Shown here: positions 26,044-35,204 of the stretch, one piece after another | Layout: the number at the start of each line of letters is the position of its first letter | How positions within the stretch are numbered: the first letter of the stretch is position 1 | Origin: Sphingomonas abaci | GTDB lineage: Bacteria; Pseudomonadota; Alphaproteobacteria; Sphingomonadales; Sphingomonadaceae | Assembly: GCF_014199625.1 (NCBI RefSeq) | Contig: NZ_JACHNY010000002.1 | Coordinates: 186,001-250,000 of the forward strand | Direction: 5' to 3' | DNA: 64,000 bases | Position numbers and translations under genes: made by a program | The notes under the pieces: generated by a model | Told to the model about the DNA's origin: nothing | Seen by the model: the letters and a program-made list of their open reading frames with translations, nothing else | Databases searched by the model: none

Positions 26044-26514
26044 ATGCGCCTTTCGTCTCTCTCTGACTATGCCGTCGTGATGATGTCGGCCGCCGCGCGC
26101 CATTGCGGCGGCGTGCGGCTGAACGCGACGCTCCTCGCCGAGGAGACCGGTGTGCCGCTGCCGACCGCGCAGAAGCTGGTCAGCCGGCTGTCCTCGGCCG
26201 GGCTGCTGGAGAGCACGCGCGGCACCGGCGGTGGTTTCCGCCTGTCGCGTCCGCCAGCGGCGATCAGCCTGGCCGATGTGATCGAGGCGGTCGAAGGGCC
26301 GATCGCGCTGACGGCCTGTGTCGAGGAAAGCCGGCATGACTGCGCGATCGAGGGCAGTTGCCGCGTCCGTCCGCACTGGACGGTGGTCAACACCGCCGTT
26401 CGCGGTGCGCTGGCCGGCGTGTCGCTCGCCCAGCTTTCCGTCGAACCCGTATCCCAGTCCGCCCCCCATAACGCGATCAGCCGCGCGCCGGCCCTGGCCG
26501 GGGCTCAGGAGTAA
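26044..26514 (+). CDS. SUF operon regulator, Rrf2/IscR-like
   Basis: 156 residues. N-terminal winged helix ([60 protein letters not shown]) and three cysteines, C92, C100 and C106, in [10 protein letters not shown] and EGSC, as in Fe-S-binding Rrf2 regulators of suf operons. It should sense cluster status and control the operon it heads. It ends 2 nt before sufB. There is no evident ribosome site upstream, so leaderless or weak translation is possible. Two interleaved inverted repeats sit directly in front. Confidence 0.9.
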   Translation: MRLSSLSDYAVVMMSAAARHCGGVRLNATLLAEETGVPLPTAQKLVSRLSSAGLLESTRGTGGGFRLSRPPAAISLADVIEAVEGPIALTACVEESRHDCAIEGSCRVRPHWTVVNTAVRGALAGVSLAQLSVEPVSQSAPHNAISRAPALAGAQE

Positions 26515-26516
26515 TC

Positions 26517-27989
26517 ATGGCGACCAAGAACGCAGAGGCCCATGCGGCCGTATCCAAGAAGTATGAGTGGGGCTTCGCCACCGATATCGAGCAGGACTTC
26601 GCGCCCAAGGGGCTGAGCGAGGACACCGTGCGCTATATCTCCGCCAAGAAGGGCGAGCCCGAATGGATGCTCGACTGGCGGCTGAAGGCGTTCCGCCTGT
26701 GGCAGACGATGGAGGCGCCGGACTGGTCGAAGCTCAACGTCCCGCCGATCGACTATCAGGATGCCTATTATTACGCCGAGCCCAAGGCCAAGGCGACGAT
26801 CAAGTCGCTCGACGATCTCGATCCCGAGATCCGGCGGACCTATGAGAAGCTGGGCATCCCGATCGAGGAGCAGAAGCTGCTCGCCAATGTCGAGGGCGCG
26901 GAGCCGCCGCGGCGCGTGGCGGTCGACGCGGTGTTCGACAGCGTGTCGGTCGCGACCACCTTCCGCAAGGAGCTGGAAGCGGCGGGCGTCATCTTCCGCT
27001 CGATCAGCGAGGCGATCCGCGAATATCCCGACCTCGTTCGCAAGTGGCTGGGCAAGGTCGTTCCGCAGCGCGACAACTACTTCGCGACGCTCAACAGCGC
27101 GGTCTTTTCCGACGGCACCTTCGTCTATGTGCCCGAAGGCGTGCGCTGTCCGATGGAGCTGTCGACCTATTTCCGCATCAATGCGGAGAATACGGGCCAG
27201 TTCGAACGCACGCTGATCGTCGCCGACAAGGGGGCGTACGTTTCCTATCTGGAGGGCTGCACCGCGCCGATGCGCGACGAGAACCAGCTCCATGCGGCGG
27301 TGGTCGAACTGGTCGCGCTGGACGATGCCGAGATCAAGTACTCGACCGTCCAGAACTGGTATCCGGGCGACGAGAACGGCGTCGGCGGCATCTATAACTT
27401 CGTCACCAAGCGCGCGCTGTGCCAGGGCAGGAACAGCAAGGTGTCGTGGACCCAGGTGGAGACCGGATCGGCGATCACCTGGAAATACCCGTCCTGCGTA
27501 CTGGCCGGGGACGGCTCGGTTGGCGAATTCTATTCAGTGGCGGTGACCAACAATCGCCAGCAGGCCGATACCGGCACCAAGATGATCCACCTAGGCAAGA
27601 ATACCCGCTCGACCATCGTGTCGAAGGGGATCAGCGCGGGGCGGTCGGACAACACCTATCGCGGGCTGGTCCGGGTCGGGCCGACCGCGGAGAATGTCCG
27701 CAACTTCACCCAGTGCGACAGCCTGTTGCTGTCGGACCAGTGCGGCGCACATACCGTGCCTTATATCGAGGTGCGGAATCCCAGCGCGCAGATCGAGCAT
27801 GAGGCGACGACCAGCAAGATCAGCGAGGACCAGCTCTTCTACGCCATGTCGCGCGGGCTGGACCAGGAAGCGGCGGTGGCGCTGATCGTCAACGGTTTCG
27901 CCCGCGAGGTGCTGAAGCAGTTGCCGATGGAATTCGCCGTTGAGGCGCAGAAGCTGCTGGGAATTTCGCTCGAAGGTTCGGTCGGTTGA
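26517..27989 (+). CDS. sufB: Fe-S cluster assembly protein SufB
   Basis: 490 residues, full length for SufB. Characteristic stretches: [96 protein letters not shown] and [19 protein letters not shown]. It forms the beta-helix scaffold of the SufBC2D complex on which the cluster is built in the cytosol. Starts 2 nt after the regulator; separated from sufC by 42 nt that contain a compact hairpin. Confidence 0.97.
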   Translation: MATKNAEAHAAVSKKYEWGFATDIEQDFAPKGLSEDTVRYISAKKGEPEWMLDWRLKAFRLWQTMEAPDWSKLNVPPIDYQDAYYYAEPKAKATIKSLDDLDPEIRRTYEKLGIPIEEQKLLANVEGAEPPRRVAVDAVFDSVSVATTFRKELEAAGVIFRSISEAIREYPDLVRKWLGKVVPQRDNYFATLNSAVFSDGTFVYVPEGVRCPMELSTYFRINAENTGQFERTLIVADKGAYVSYLEGCTAPMRDENQLHAAVVELVALDDAEIKYSTVQNWYPGDENGVGGIYNFVTKRALCQGRNSKVSWTQVETGSAITWKYPSCVLAGDGSVGEFYSVAVTNNRQQADTGTKMIHLGKNTRSTIVSKGISAGRSDNTYRGLVRVGPTAENVRNFTQCDSLLLSDQCGAHTVPYIEVRNPSAQIEHEATTSKISEDQLFYAMSRGLDQEAAVALIVNGFAREVLKQLPMEFAVEAQKLLGISLEGSVG

Positions 27990-27997
27990 TATTCGCT

Positions 27998-28014
27998 CCT
28001 CCCCGGCGGGGAGG
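27998..28014. repeat. Compact hairpin between sufB and sufC
   Basis: CCTCCCC (27998-28004), loop GGC, GGGGAGG (28008-28014): a perfect 7-bp stem, 6 nt before the AAGGA of sufC. Sequences of this CCTCCCC-GGGGAGG form recur in sphingomonad intergenic regions as short REP-like elements, as far as I remember; only this copy is noted here. It could stabilise, attenuate or process the message between sufB and sufC. Confidence 0.5.
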
Positions 28015-28031
28015 GGCTTGAAGGATGAATG

Positions 28032-28775
28032 ATGCTGAAGATTGAAAACCTCCACGCCGAGATCGACGGCAAGCCGATCCTCAAGGGCCTGACCCTGACC
28101 GTCAACGCGGGCGAGGTCCATGCGATCATGGGCCCGAACGGCGCGGGCAAGTCGACGCTCGGCTATGTGCTGGGTGGCCGGCCCGGATATGAGGTGACCA
28201 AGGGCTCGATCAGCTTCGATGGCGAGGACCTGCTCGAGATGGAACCGCACGAGCGCGCCGCCGCCGGCGTGTTCCTGGGCTTCCAATATCCGGTCGAGAT
28301 CCCCGGTGTGTCGAACGTGCAGTTCCTGCGCGAGAGCCTGAACGCGCAGCGCGCGACGCGTGGGGAAGCGCCGCTGTCGGGCGCGGAGTTCCTGAAGGTC
28401 GCGCGCGCGCAGGCCGATGCACTGGGCCTCGACCAGGAGATGCTGAAGCGACCGGTCAATGTCGGCTTTTCCGGCGGCGAGAAGAAGCGCAACGAGATGG
28501 TGCAGATGGGCATCATCGACCCCAAGTTCGCGATCCTCGACGAGACCGATAGCGGCCTCGACATCGACGCGCTGCGCATCGTCGGCGACGGCATCAACCG
28601 GATCATGCGCAAGGCCGACAAGGCGGTGCTGCTCATCACCCATTACCAGCGGCTGCTCGACTATGTCCGGCCCGACGTGGTGCATGTGCTGGCGGACGGC
28701 CGCATCGTCCGCACCGGCGGCCCCGAGCTCGCGCATGAGCTGGAGCGCGAGGGCTATGGTCAGGTGGCGGCGTGA
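28032..28775 (+). CDS. sufC: Fe-S cluster assembly ATPase SufC
   Basis: 247 residues from the second of two adjacent ATGs (28029, 28032); AAGGA at 28021-28025 gives better spacing to 28032. ABC ATPase: Walker A MGPNGAGKST, signature NVGFSGGEKKRNEM, Walker B KFAILDETDSGLD, and the switch His in LLITHYQRLL. Energises the SufBC2D scaffold. The last codons overlap sufD by 4 bp (GTGA). Confidence 0.97.
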   Translation: MLKIENLHAEIDGKPILKGLTLTVNAGEVHAIMGPNGAGKSTLGYVLGGRPGYEVTKGSISFDGEDLLEMEPHERAAAGVFLGFQYPVEIPGVSNVQFLRESLNAQRATRGEAPLSGAEFLKVARAQADALGLDQEMLKRPVNVGFSGGEKKRNEMVQMGIIDPKFAILDETDSGLDIDALRIVGDGINRIMRKADKAVLLITHYQRLLDYVRPDVVHVLADGRIVRTGGPELAHELEREGYGQVAA

Positions 28776-29848
28776 GCGTGCTGGAACTTCCCTCTGTCCG
28801 CGAGGAGGGCTGGCGCTGGTCCGATCCTGAGGCGATCGCGGCGGCCGCCGCGATGTCCTGGTCGGATGCGCCGGTCGATCCGGCCGACTATTTTCTCGAC
28901 CTGCCCGGCGCCCGCATCGTGGTGCGCGACGGCGAGGTCGATCAGGCGGCAAGCGACCTGCACCGGGTGACGCTGGGCCATGTTGAGGCGGCGGAGCACG
29001 CACTCGGCCGCCGCACCGCCGGCCCCGGCTGGGTGCTGGAGCTGGCGGAGGACGCCGCCGCGCACCCGGTGCAGATCGTCCATGTCTCGACCGGTGGCAG
29101 CAACCACTTCGCGGGTGCGATCCGGCTGGCCGACGATGCCGCCGCGCAGGTGGTGGAGACCTATGTCGGTGCCGGCTGGGCCAATCGCGGCCTGTCCGTG
29201 ACGCTTGGCAAGGCAGCGCGGCTGATGCGCGCGGTGCGGCTGATCCAGGCGGGCGGCTTCACCTCGCTGCGGGAAGATGCGACGCTGGGCCAGGGGGCGA
29301 GCCTCGTCACCAGCTTCCTGGGTGCGGGCGCGGCCGGCACGCGCATCGACGCGACGATCGTCGCGGGCGAGGGGGCGTTCGCCGAATATGGCGGCGCGCT
29401 GCTGAGCGCGGGCGAGCAGCGGCAGGAATGCGCCGTTGCCGTCCGCCATGCCGAGCCGAACGGCCAGTCGCACCAGCTCTGGCGCGCGGTCGCGGCCGAT
29501 CGCTCGACCGCTAGCCTGGCGGCGCGGGTCGAGGTGGCGCGCCATGCGCAGAAGGCCGACGGCGAACAGTCGCTGCGCGGCCTGCTCCTCAAGCGCACCG
29601 CCACCGTCAACCTCAAGCCCGAGCTAGAAATCTTTGCCGACGACGTGAAGTGCGCGCACGGTGCGACGGTCGGCGAGCTGGATGCGCGCGCGCTGTTCTA
29701 TATGCAAAGCCGTGGCATTCCGCGCGCACGCGCGCAGGCACTGCTGACCCGCGCCTTCGTCGCCGATGCGCTCGACCGGATCGGCAGCGTGGTGGTGCGG
29801 GAGGCGTTCGTCGCGGATGCCGACGCCTGGCTGGCGGCAGCGCTGTGA
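28772..29848 (+). CDS. sufD: Fe-S cluster assembly protein SufD
   Basis: 358 residues from GTG in GTGA overlap with sufC. The C-terminal half carries the SufB/D beta-helix signature TVNLKPELEIFADDVKCAHGATVGELDARALFYMQSRGIP; the N-terminal half is diverged, as is usual for SufD. Partner of SufB in the SufBC2D complex. Stop overlaps the sufS start (GTGA). Confidence 0.95.
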   Translation: MSVLELPSVREEGWRWSDPEAIAAAAAMSWSDAPVDPADYFLDLPGARIVVRDGEVDQAASDLHRVTLGHVEAAEHALGRRTAGPGWVLELAEDAAAHPVQIVHVSTGGSNHFAGAIRLADDAAAQVVETYVGAGWANRGLSVTLGKAARLMRAVRLIQAGGFTSLREDATLGQGASLVTSFLGAGAAGTRIDATIVAGEGAFAEYGGALLSAGEQRQECAVAVRHAEPNGQSHQLWRAVAADRSTASLAARVEVARHAQKADGEQSLRGLLLKRTATVNLKPELEIFADDVKCAHGATVGELDARALFYMQSRGIPRARAQALLTRAFVADALDRIGSVVVREAFVADADAWLAAAL

Positions 29849-31068
29849 GCGTTTTGACCGCCCCCGCAGCCAGCGCGCCGCTCGACACGGTTGCCGATTT
29901 CCCGGCGATCCCGGACGGCTGGGCCTATCTCGACACCGCCGCCACCGCGCAGAAGCCGCAGGCGGTGGTCGACGCGATCACTGCCGCTTATGGCGAGACC
30001 TATGCCACGGTGCATCGCGGCGTGTACCAGCGTTCGGCGGACATGACGCTGGCCTATGAGGCGGCGCGGCGGCGGGTGGCAGGCTTCATCGGCGCCGGCT
30101 CGCCGGACGAATGCGTGTTCGTGCGCGGCGCGACCGAGGGGATCAACCTGGTCGCGCAATGCTGGGCGGGAACGCAGCTCAAGGCCGGGGACCGGATCCT
30201 GCTGTCGATGCTGGAGCATCACAGCAACATCGTGCCGTGGCAGATGGCGGCGGAGCGGGTCGGCGCGGCGATCGACGTGGTGCCGCTGACGACGGATGGC
30301 CGCATCGACCTGGATGCAGCGGCGGCGATGCTGACGCCCGCGCACAAGCTGGTCGCCTTCGCCCATGTCTCCAACGTGCTGGGTTCGGTGCTCGACGTGG
30401 AGCGGGCGGTCGCGCTGGCGCATGGCGTCGGCGCCAAGATCCTGATCGACGGGTGCCAGGCGGTGCCGCGCGTGCCGGTCGACGTGACCGCGCTGGGCTG
30501 CGACTTCTACGTCTTTTCCGGCCACAAACTCTATGGGCCGACCGGCATCGGCGTGCTGTGGGGCAAACCGGACCTGCTCGACGCCATGCCGCCGTGGCAG
30601 GGGGGCGGGTCGATGATCGACAAGGTCAGCTTCCAGCGCACGACCTATGCCGCGCCGCCCGGCCGGTTCGAGGCGGGGACGCCGCATATCGTCGGTGCGT
30701 TGGGGCTGCACGCCGCGATCGATTATGTCGAATCGATCGGCCTGGAGCGCATCCATGCGCATGAGACGGCGCTGGTGGCCCAGGCGCGTGACGCGCTGGC
30801 GACGATCCCCGGCGTGCGGCTATTCGGGCCGGCGGACAGCGCCGGCATCGTCAGTTTCGCGATGGAGGAGGTGCATCCGCACGACATCGGCACCATCTTG
30901 GACGAGGCGCGGGTCGCGATCCGGGCCGGCCATCATTGCGCGCAGCCGCTGATGGAGGCGTTGGGTGTGGCGGCGACGGCGCGGGCCAGCTTCGGCGTCT
31001 ATAACGGCCCGCGCGACGTCGAGGCGCTGATCGCGGGCATGGCGCGCGTGGCGCGGATCTTTGGGTAG
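29845..31068 (+). CDS. sufS: Cysteine desulfurase SufS
   Basis: 407 residues from GTG 29845 in GTGA overlap with sufD. Class II NifS-like PLP enzyme: YLDTAATAQKPQAVVDAI, TEGINLVAQ, LEHHSNIVPWQMAA, VDVTALGCDFYVFSGHKLYG (PLP Lys in SGHK), RFEAGTPHIVGALG and RAGHHCAQPLM (persulfide Cys). Removes sulfur from cysteine for the SufBCD scaffold. No SufE or SufU partner is encoded in this operon, so its sulfur acceptor must lie elsewhere or be SufB directly. Confidence 0.97.
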   Translation: MSVLTAPAASAPLDTVADFPAIPDGWAYLDTAATAQKPQAVVDAITAAYGETYATVHRGVYQRSADMTLAYEAARRRVAGFIGAGSPDECVFVRGATEGINLVAQCWAGTQLKAGDRILLSMLEHHSNIVPWQMAAERVGAAIDVVPLTTDGRIDLDAAAAMLTPAHKLVAFAHVSNVLGSVLDVERAVALAHGVGAKILIDGCQAVPRVPVDVTALGCDFYVFSGHKLYGPTGIGVLWGKPDLLDAMPPWQGGGSMIDKVSFQRTTYAAPPGRFEAGTPHIVGALGLHAAIDYVESIGLERIHAHETALVAQARDALATIPGVRLFGPADSAGIVSFAMEEVHPHDIGTILDEARVAIRAGHHCAQPLMEALGVAATARASFGVYNGPRDVEALIAGMARVARIFG

Positions 31069-31071
31069 GAC

Positions 31072-31521
31072 ATGGGCATGAGCGACTTTTCGGTCGAAGA
31101 GGTGGACGGCGTGGCGTCGCCGCCCAAGGCGCGGGTCGAGGATGCGCCGCGCGAGCGCGACTATCTCGCCGGCTTTCTGGCGCAGAAGCCGCAGGGCGAT
31201 GCGCCGGGCGAGCCGGGCGGCGCGCTCTATGAGGGTGTGATCGATGCGCTGAAGGAGATTTTCGACCCTGAGATTCCCGTCAACATCTATGACCTGGGGC
31301 TGATCTACGGCGTCGAGGTGACGGATGGCGGCCACGCGGTGGTGACGATGACGCTGACCACGCCGCATTGTCCGGTGGCGGAGTCGATGCCGGCGGAGGT
31401 GGAACTGCGTGTCTCGGCCGTGCCTGGGATCGCCACTGCCGACGTCAACCTGGTCTGGGACCCGCCCTGGGACCCGCAGAAGATGTCGGACGACGCCAAG
31501 CTCGAACTGGGGATGCTGTGA
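31072..31521 (+). CDS. sufT: SUF system protein SufT-like (MIP18/DUF59)
   Basis: 149 residues starting MGMSDFSVEEV; the ATG at 31078 is an alternative. DUF59 core: ALKEIFDPEIPVNIYDLGLI, then VTMTLTTPHCPVAESMPAEV with the conserved Cys, and NLVWDPPWDPQKMSDDAKLE. SufT proteins assist Fe-S maturation when demand is high. The N-terminal 50 residues are low-complexity and charged. Follows sufS by 3 nt; its TGA overlaps the ATG of sufA (TGATG). Confidence 0.92.
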   Translation: MGMSDFSVEEVDGVASPPKARVEDAPRERDYLAGFLAQKPQGDAPGEPGGALYEGVIDALKEIFDPEIPVNIYDLGLIYGVEVTDGGHAVVTMTLTTPHCPVAESMPAEVELRVSAVPGIATADVNLVWDPPWDPQKMSDDAKLELGML

Positions 31522-31874
31522 TGACCACGACGCTCCGCCCGCGCCCCGCCGCCCTGACCCTGACCGCTACCGCGGAGGCGCGCATCGCCGCGTTGATGGC
31601 TAAGGCGCCCGAAGGGGCGATCGGCGTCAAGCTGTCGACGCCGCGTCGCGGCTGTTCGGGCCTGGCCTATTCCGTGGACTACGTCACCGAGGGCAAGCCG
31701 TTCGACGAGCGGATCGACACGCCCGGCGGTACCCTGTTCGTCGATGGCGGCTCGATCCTCTACCTGATCGGCTCGACCATGGACTGGGTGGAGGACGACT
31801 TCACCGCCGGCTTCGTCTTCGCCAATCCGAACGCCAAGGGCGCGTGCGGATGCGGGGAGAGCTTCACCGTCTGA
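31521..31874 (+). CDS. sufA: A-type Fe-S carrier, HesB/IscA/SufA
   Basis: 117 residues. The three conserved cysteines are in RRGCSGLAY and ACGCGESF near the C-terminus. ATG 31521 overlaps the sufT stop by one base and closes the operon. It should carry nascent clusters from SufBCD to apo-proteins. An in-frame start at 31368 lies inside sufT and is rejected. Confidence 0.95.
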   Translation: MTTTLRPRPAALTLTATAEARIAALMAKAPEGAIGVKLSTPRRGCSGLAYSVDYVTEGKPFDERIDTPGGTLFVDGGSILYLIGSTMDWVEDDFTAGFVFANPNAKGACGCGESFTV

Positions 31875-31935
31875 CGGTGAAGGTGGTTGATCTCGGTCAG
31901 GGGCTGCGCGGCGTCAGGCATCCAAGCCCCGGCCC

Positions 31936-32154
31936 ATGCGTATGGCCTCCATGACCGAGAAGAATGTCCCGCCCGGCCGCCCGCGTCGCCTGTTGCGTGT
32001 CTTCCTGATCGCCGCGACGGTGTTCGCGCTCGCCTGGATCATCGCCGTCACCGCCGAGGTGATCAGCGGTCGAACCAAGCTGAAGCAGCACCCCGTGCCC
32101 GCGCAACAGACACCCGGGCCGGAGGGGCAGCCGCCGCTGCAACCCCGCGCGTGA
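31936..32154 (+). CDS. Small single-pass membrane protein, unknown
   Basis: 72 residues: a short basic N-terminus (MRMASMTEKNVPPGRPRR), one membrane helix (LLRVFLIAATVFALAWIIAV) and a proline/glutamine-rich tail after EVISGRTKLKQH. Positive-inside charge suggests an N-in, C-out protein. No clear ribosome site for either ATG (31936 or 31951). It lies 61 nt after sufA on the same strand and could be read through from the suf operon. Unrecognised; could be spurious. Confidence 0.5.
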   Translation: MRMASMTEKNVPPGRPRRLLRVFLIAATVFALAWIIAVTAEVISGRTKLKQHPVPAQQTPGPEGQPPLQPRA

Positions 32155-32210
32155 AGCATAGGGCGTCTTGAAGCGGAGGATGGGAGCGACGCGCCCCCAT
32201 CCCCGACCGG

Positions 32211-34994
32211 TCAGAAGTTGACGGCCGCCCGTGCGTACAGAAACCGTCCGTTGAACCCGAAGGGCGAGAAGTTGCTGTAGGGCAGGAACTGGTAGGTAGC
32301 GGGATAGACGCCGCCGACGTTGGCCGGACGCGGACCGAAGGGCCGGCGATCCGGGTAGACGTCGAACGCGTTATCGACGCCCAGGGTCAGTTGCACGCCG
32401 TGCAGTTCATAGCTCAGCGAGAAGTCGGTGATCCATTTGGGGCTCAGCCGCTGATCGTCGGGACCCAGCGCCGTCAGGCTCGTGGCCTCGGCGCCGAGCG
32501 GCGCGGTCGTCTCGGGCGAAATCACCGAACCATAGCGGGTCGTCCGGGCCGACAGTCCGATGCCGGCGATCTTGCCGTCGGTGGCGAACACCGCCTTGGT
32601 GCGCGGCTGGCCCCGTTCGAAGCGGATACCTTCGACCCGGCCGAACAGCACCAGCCCCGGGATTTGCGCGAGCGGACCCAGGTTGTTGAGCCGGCGATCG
32701 ATCTTGTTCTGCGTATAGTTGTACGCGGCCGACAGGTTCCACACGCCCAGTCCGCCCAGATTGGCGCGATAGGTCGCGACCGCATCCACGCCCTGCGTCG
32801 TCGTATCCAGACCATTGATGAAGAATCGCGCCGCGCCGACATTGCTGAAGCCGTTGGCGGTGAGGATCGCCTGCACCGCGGCATTCTGCGCCCCGCTGCC
32901 GACACCGGCCGCGCCGAGATTCTCCGACAGCACGATGCGGTCGCTGATCTTGATCCGGAAATAATCCACCGTCAGGTTGAAGCCCCGGAACGGATTGAGG
33001 GTCGCGCCACCCGAGAGGTTGAACGACTTTTCGGGAGCGAGCGGTTGTGATCCCAGCGCGCGGGCGACCGGACTGCTGACCGGCACCGTCGATACGTCGA
33101 CCGGCACGCCGGCCAGGAAGTTGGTCGAGGTGGTGGTGAAGAACTGCTGGTGTAGCGATGGCGCGCGGAAGCCGTTCGACACCGAACCGCGCAGCGCGAA
33201 GCCCCGTGCGAGTTCGTACCGCAGCGCCAGCTTGCCGTTCAGCGTATCGCCGAAATCGCTGTAATGCTCGTACCGGCCGGCGGCCGTGGCGGTGAGGCCG
33301 GTGAACAGGTCGGCATCGAATTCCAGATAGCCGGCGAAGCTGTCGCGGTTGACATCGGTGCGGGCGGAGGCGGGCAGGCCGCCAAAGCCCTGGGCGCCCG
33401 CGGCTGCCGCCCGACCCGGGAAGGTGCAGATGCCGTTGGCGAAGACGCCGCCGAGCACGCCGCACTCCGCCGCGCTGCTCGCACGCGCCGGCGTGAAGAA
33501 CGGACCGGTCTGATAGGATTGCGGATCGCCGGGCCGGATCTGGTAGATCTCGTGGCGATATTCACCGCCAAAGGCGAAGGACAGCGGCCCGGCCAGGCCA
33601 AGGTCGAACTGCCGCGCGAGATCGGCATTGGCCAGGATCTGCGAGAAGGCGAGGTGGCCGGCATCGAAGGACCGCTGGCTCTGCGGCCCGAACGACACGT
33701 TGATGCTGTCCTCGGTCCGGTAGCTCAATTCGTTGCGGCCGAAGCCCAGCGAGAAATCGCCCTTGAAGCCGGCGATGTCGGCGCGGATGCCACTGGTCGC
33801 CGACACGTCATCGATGTTCGATTGGATTTTGGGCAGATAGCCGTCCGGGGTCAGCCCGACGAAATTGGCGTTGCCGGGTACCGTCGCGGGCGTCAGCGTC
33901 GAGAAATCGCGATTGGTCGCGGCCGATTGCTGGCGGAAATTGGCGGCTGACAGCCCGTCCCGATGGCCATAGGTGAAGAAGCCGTAGAATTCGGCCGCGC
34001 CCAACGGCACGCTGGTGTTGATCAGGAAGTTGAAGTCTTCCGTCTTCGCGTCGCCATAGCGGAAATTCAGACGATCGAACGTCGTCTCGCGCGGGTCGAA
34101 GGTGGTCGAGGACGGTCGGATATAGTTGGGCCGCAGGTCATAGCCCTGCCGGTTGGTGAAGTTCCGGTCGCGATATTCGCCCGTGAAGTTGAAGAAGCCA
34201 CCGTCGCCGACGGGCAGGCCCACGTTCACGCCGAAGGTGGTGTAGCCGCCGTCACGGGCCTTGCGCTCGCCCGAGCTGTTGGCCTGCAGGTAGCGCGTGT
34301 CCGCCGTGCCCAGCACCGGCTGGCCCCCCGAGGTGACGAGACCGTCGAAGTCCGACACGCCGTCGAGCGTGGTGACATATTGGCCGTAGCTCACCTGGGC
34401 CCGGCCCCCTGAACTGGCGGTCTTGAGCTGGACGTTGATCACGCCGGCGATCGCATCCGATCCATATTGCGACGACGCGCCGTCGCGCAGCACCTCGATC
34501 CGCTGGATCGCGAGCGCCGGGATCATGTTCATGTCGACCGCCGCCGCGCCGCGCCCAACCGTGCCGTTGATGTTGAGGAGCGCGGACACATGGCGGCGCT
34601 TGCCGTTCAGCAGGACCAGGGTCTGATCCGGATTGAGACCGCGCAGCGTCGCGGGACGGGTGACATCGGACCCGTCGGCGATCGACGGCTGCGGGAAGTT
34701 GAAGGACGGGACGAGCTGGTTCAGCGTCTTGTTGAGTTCGCCCGTGCCCGATGCCTGGAGCGCGCTGTCCGTGATGACGTCGATGGGCACCGGGCTGTCG
34801 GACACGGTCCGGTTGGAAACCCGGCTGCCGATCACGACGATCTGGTTGCCGCCCTCCGCGTCCGCCGGGCTCTGCGCGTCGGCTGCGGCTTCCTGGCTGG
34901 GTGCCGATTGCACGGTCTGGCCCATAGCCGGAGATGTCAGCGCCACGCACGACACGGACAGCGACAGGCCCGCGAACAGCTTCCCGTTTTTCAT
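32211..34994 (-). CDS. TonB-dependent outer membrane receptor
   Basis: 927 residues from ATG 34994 with GGGGGAAA upstream. Signal peptide MKNGKLFAGLSLSVSCVALT with SPAMGQ; TonB-box-like QIVVIGSRV near residue 52; plug domain with TLRGLNPDQTLVLLNGKRRH, GRGAAAVDMNMIPALAIQRI and EVLRDGASSQYGSDAIAGVI; then a long beta-barrel ending in a C-terminal Phe (RAAVNF). The plug wording (LNGKRRH, DGASSQYG) is that of the large sphingomonad/Caulobacter receptor group for plant-derived or unknown nutrients. Substrate unknown. The sugar-acid locus starts 210 bp upstream on the same strand, so carbohydrate uptake is possible. Confidence 0.93.
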   Translation of the reverse strand: MKNGKLFAGLSLSVSCVALTSPAMGQTVQSAPSQEAAADAQSPADAEGGNQIVVIGSRVSNRTVSDSPVPIDVITDSALQASGTGELNKTLNQLVPSFNFPQPSIADGSDVTRPATLRGLNPDQTLVLLNGKRRHVSALLNINGTVGRGAAAVDMNMIPALAIQRIEVLRDGASSQYGSDAIAGVINVQLKTASSGGRAQVSYGQYVTTLDGVSDFDGLVTSGGQPVLGTADTRYLQANSSGERKARDGGYTTFGVNVGLPVGDGGFFNFTGEYRDRNFTNRQGYDLRPNYIRPSSTTFDPRETTFDRLNFRYGDAKTEDFNFLINTSVPLGAAEFYGFFTYGHRDGLSAANFRQQSAATNRDFSTLTPATVPGNANFVGLTPDGYLPKIQSNIDDVSATSGIRADIAGFKGDFSLGFGRNELSYRTEDSINVSFGPQSQRSFDAGHLAFSQILANADLARQFDLGLAGPLSFAFGGEYRHEIYQIRPGDPQSYQTGPFFTPARASSAAECGVLGGVFANGICTFPGRAAAAGAQGFGGLPASARTDVNRDSFAGYLEFDADLFTGLTATAAGRYEHYSDFGDTLNGKLALRYELARGFALRGSVSNGFRAPSLHQQFFTTTSTNFLAGVPVDVSTVPVSSPVARALGSQPLAPEKSFNLSGGATLNPFRGFNLTVDYFRIKISDRIVLSENLGAAGVGSGAQNAAVQAILTANGFSNVGAARFFINGLDTTTQGVDAVATYRANLGGLGVWNLSAAYNYTQNKIDRRLNNLGPLAQIPGLVLFGRVEGIRFERGQPRTKAVFATDGKIAGIGLSARTTRYGSVISPETTAPLGAEATSLTALGPDDQRLSPKWITDFSLSYELHGVQLTLGVDNAFDVYPDRRPFGPRPANVGGVYPATYQFLPYSNFSPFGFNGRFLYARAAVNF

Positions 34995-35204
34995 ATTTCC
35001 CCCTGTTTCGAACGCCTTCCCAAGCATTCGATCGCGGGAGAGTGCATGAGGATCGGGAAGCCCGGCAAGTCGTGGGCCGGTGCGTCGCCGTCTTTTGACG
35101 CCAAGCTGTGTCGTCATGGCAACACGGGGCGCCGGCAGCGCCGGGTCGCAGCCACCCCGATCGCGACGGCCGAAACGCCGGTCGATCGGGGTGGCCCGCA
35201 GTGA

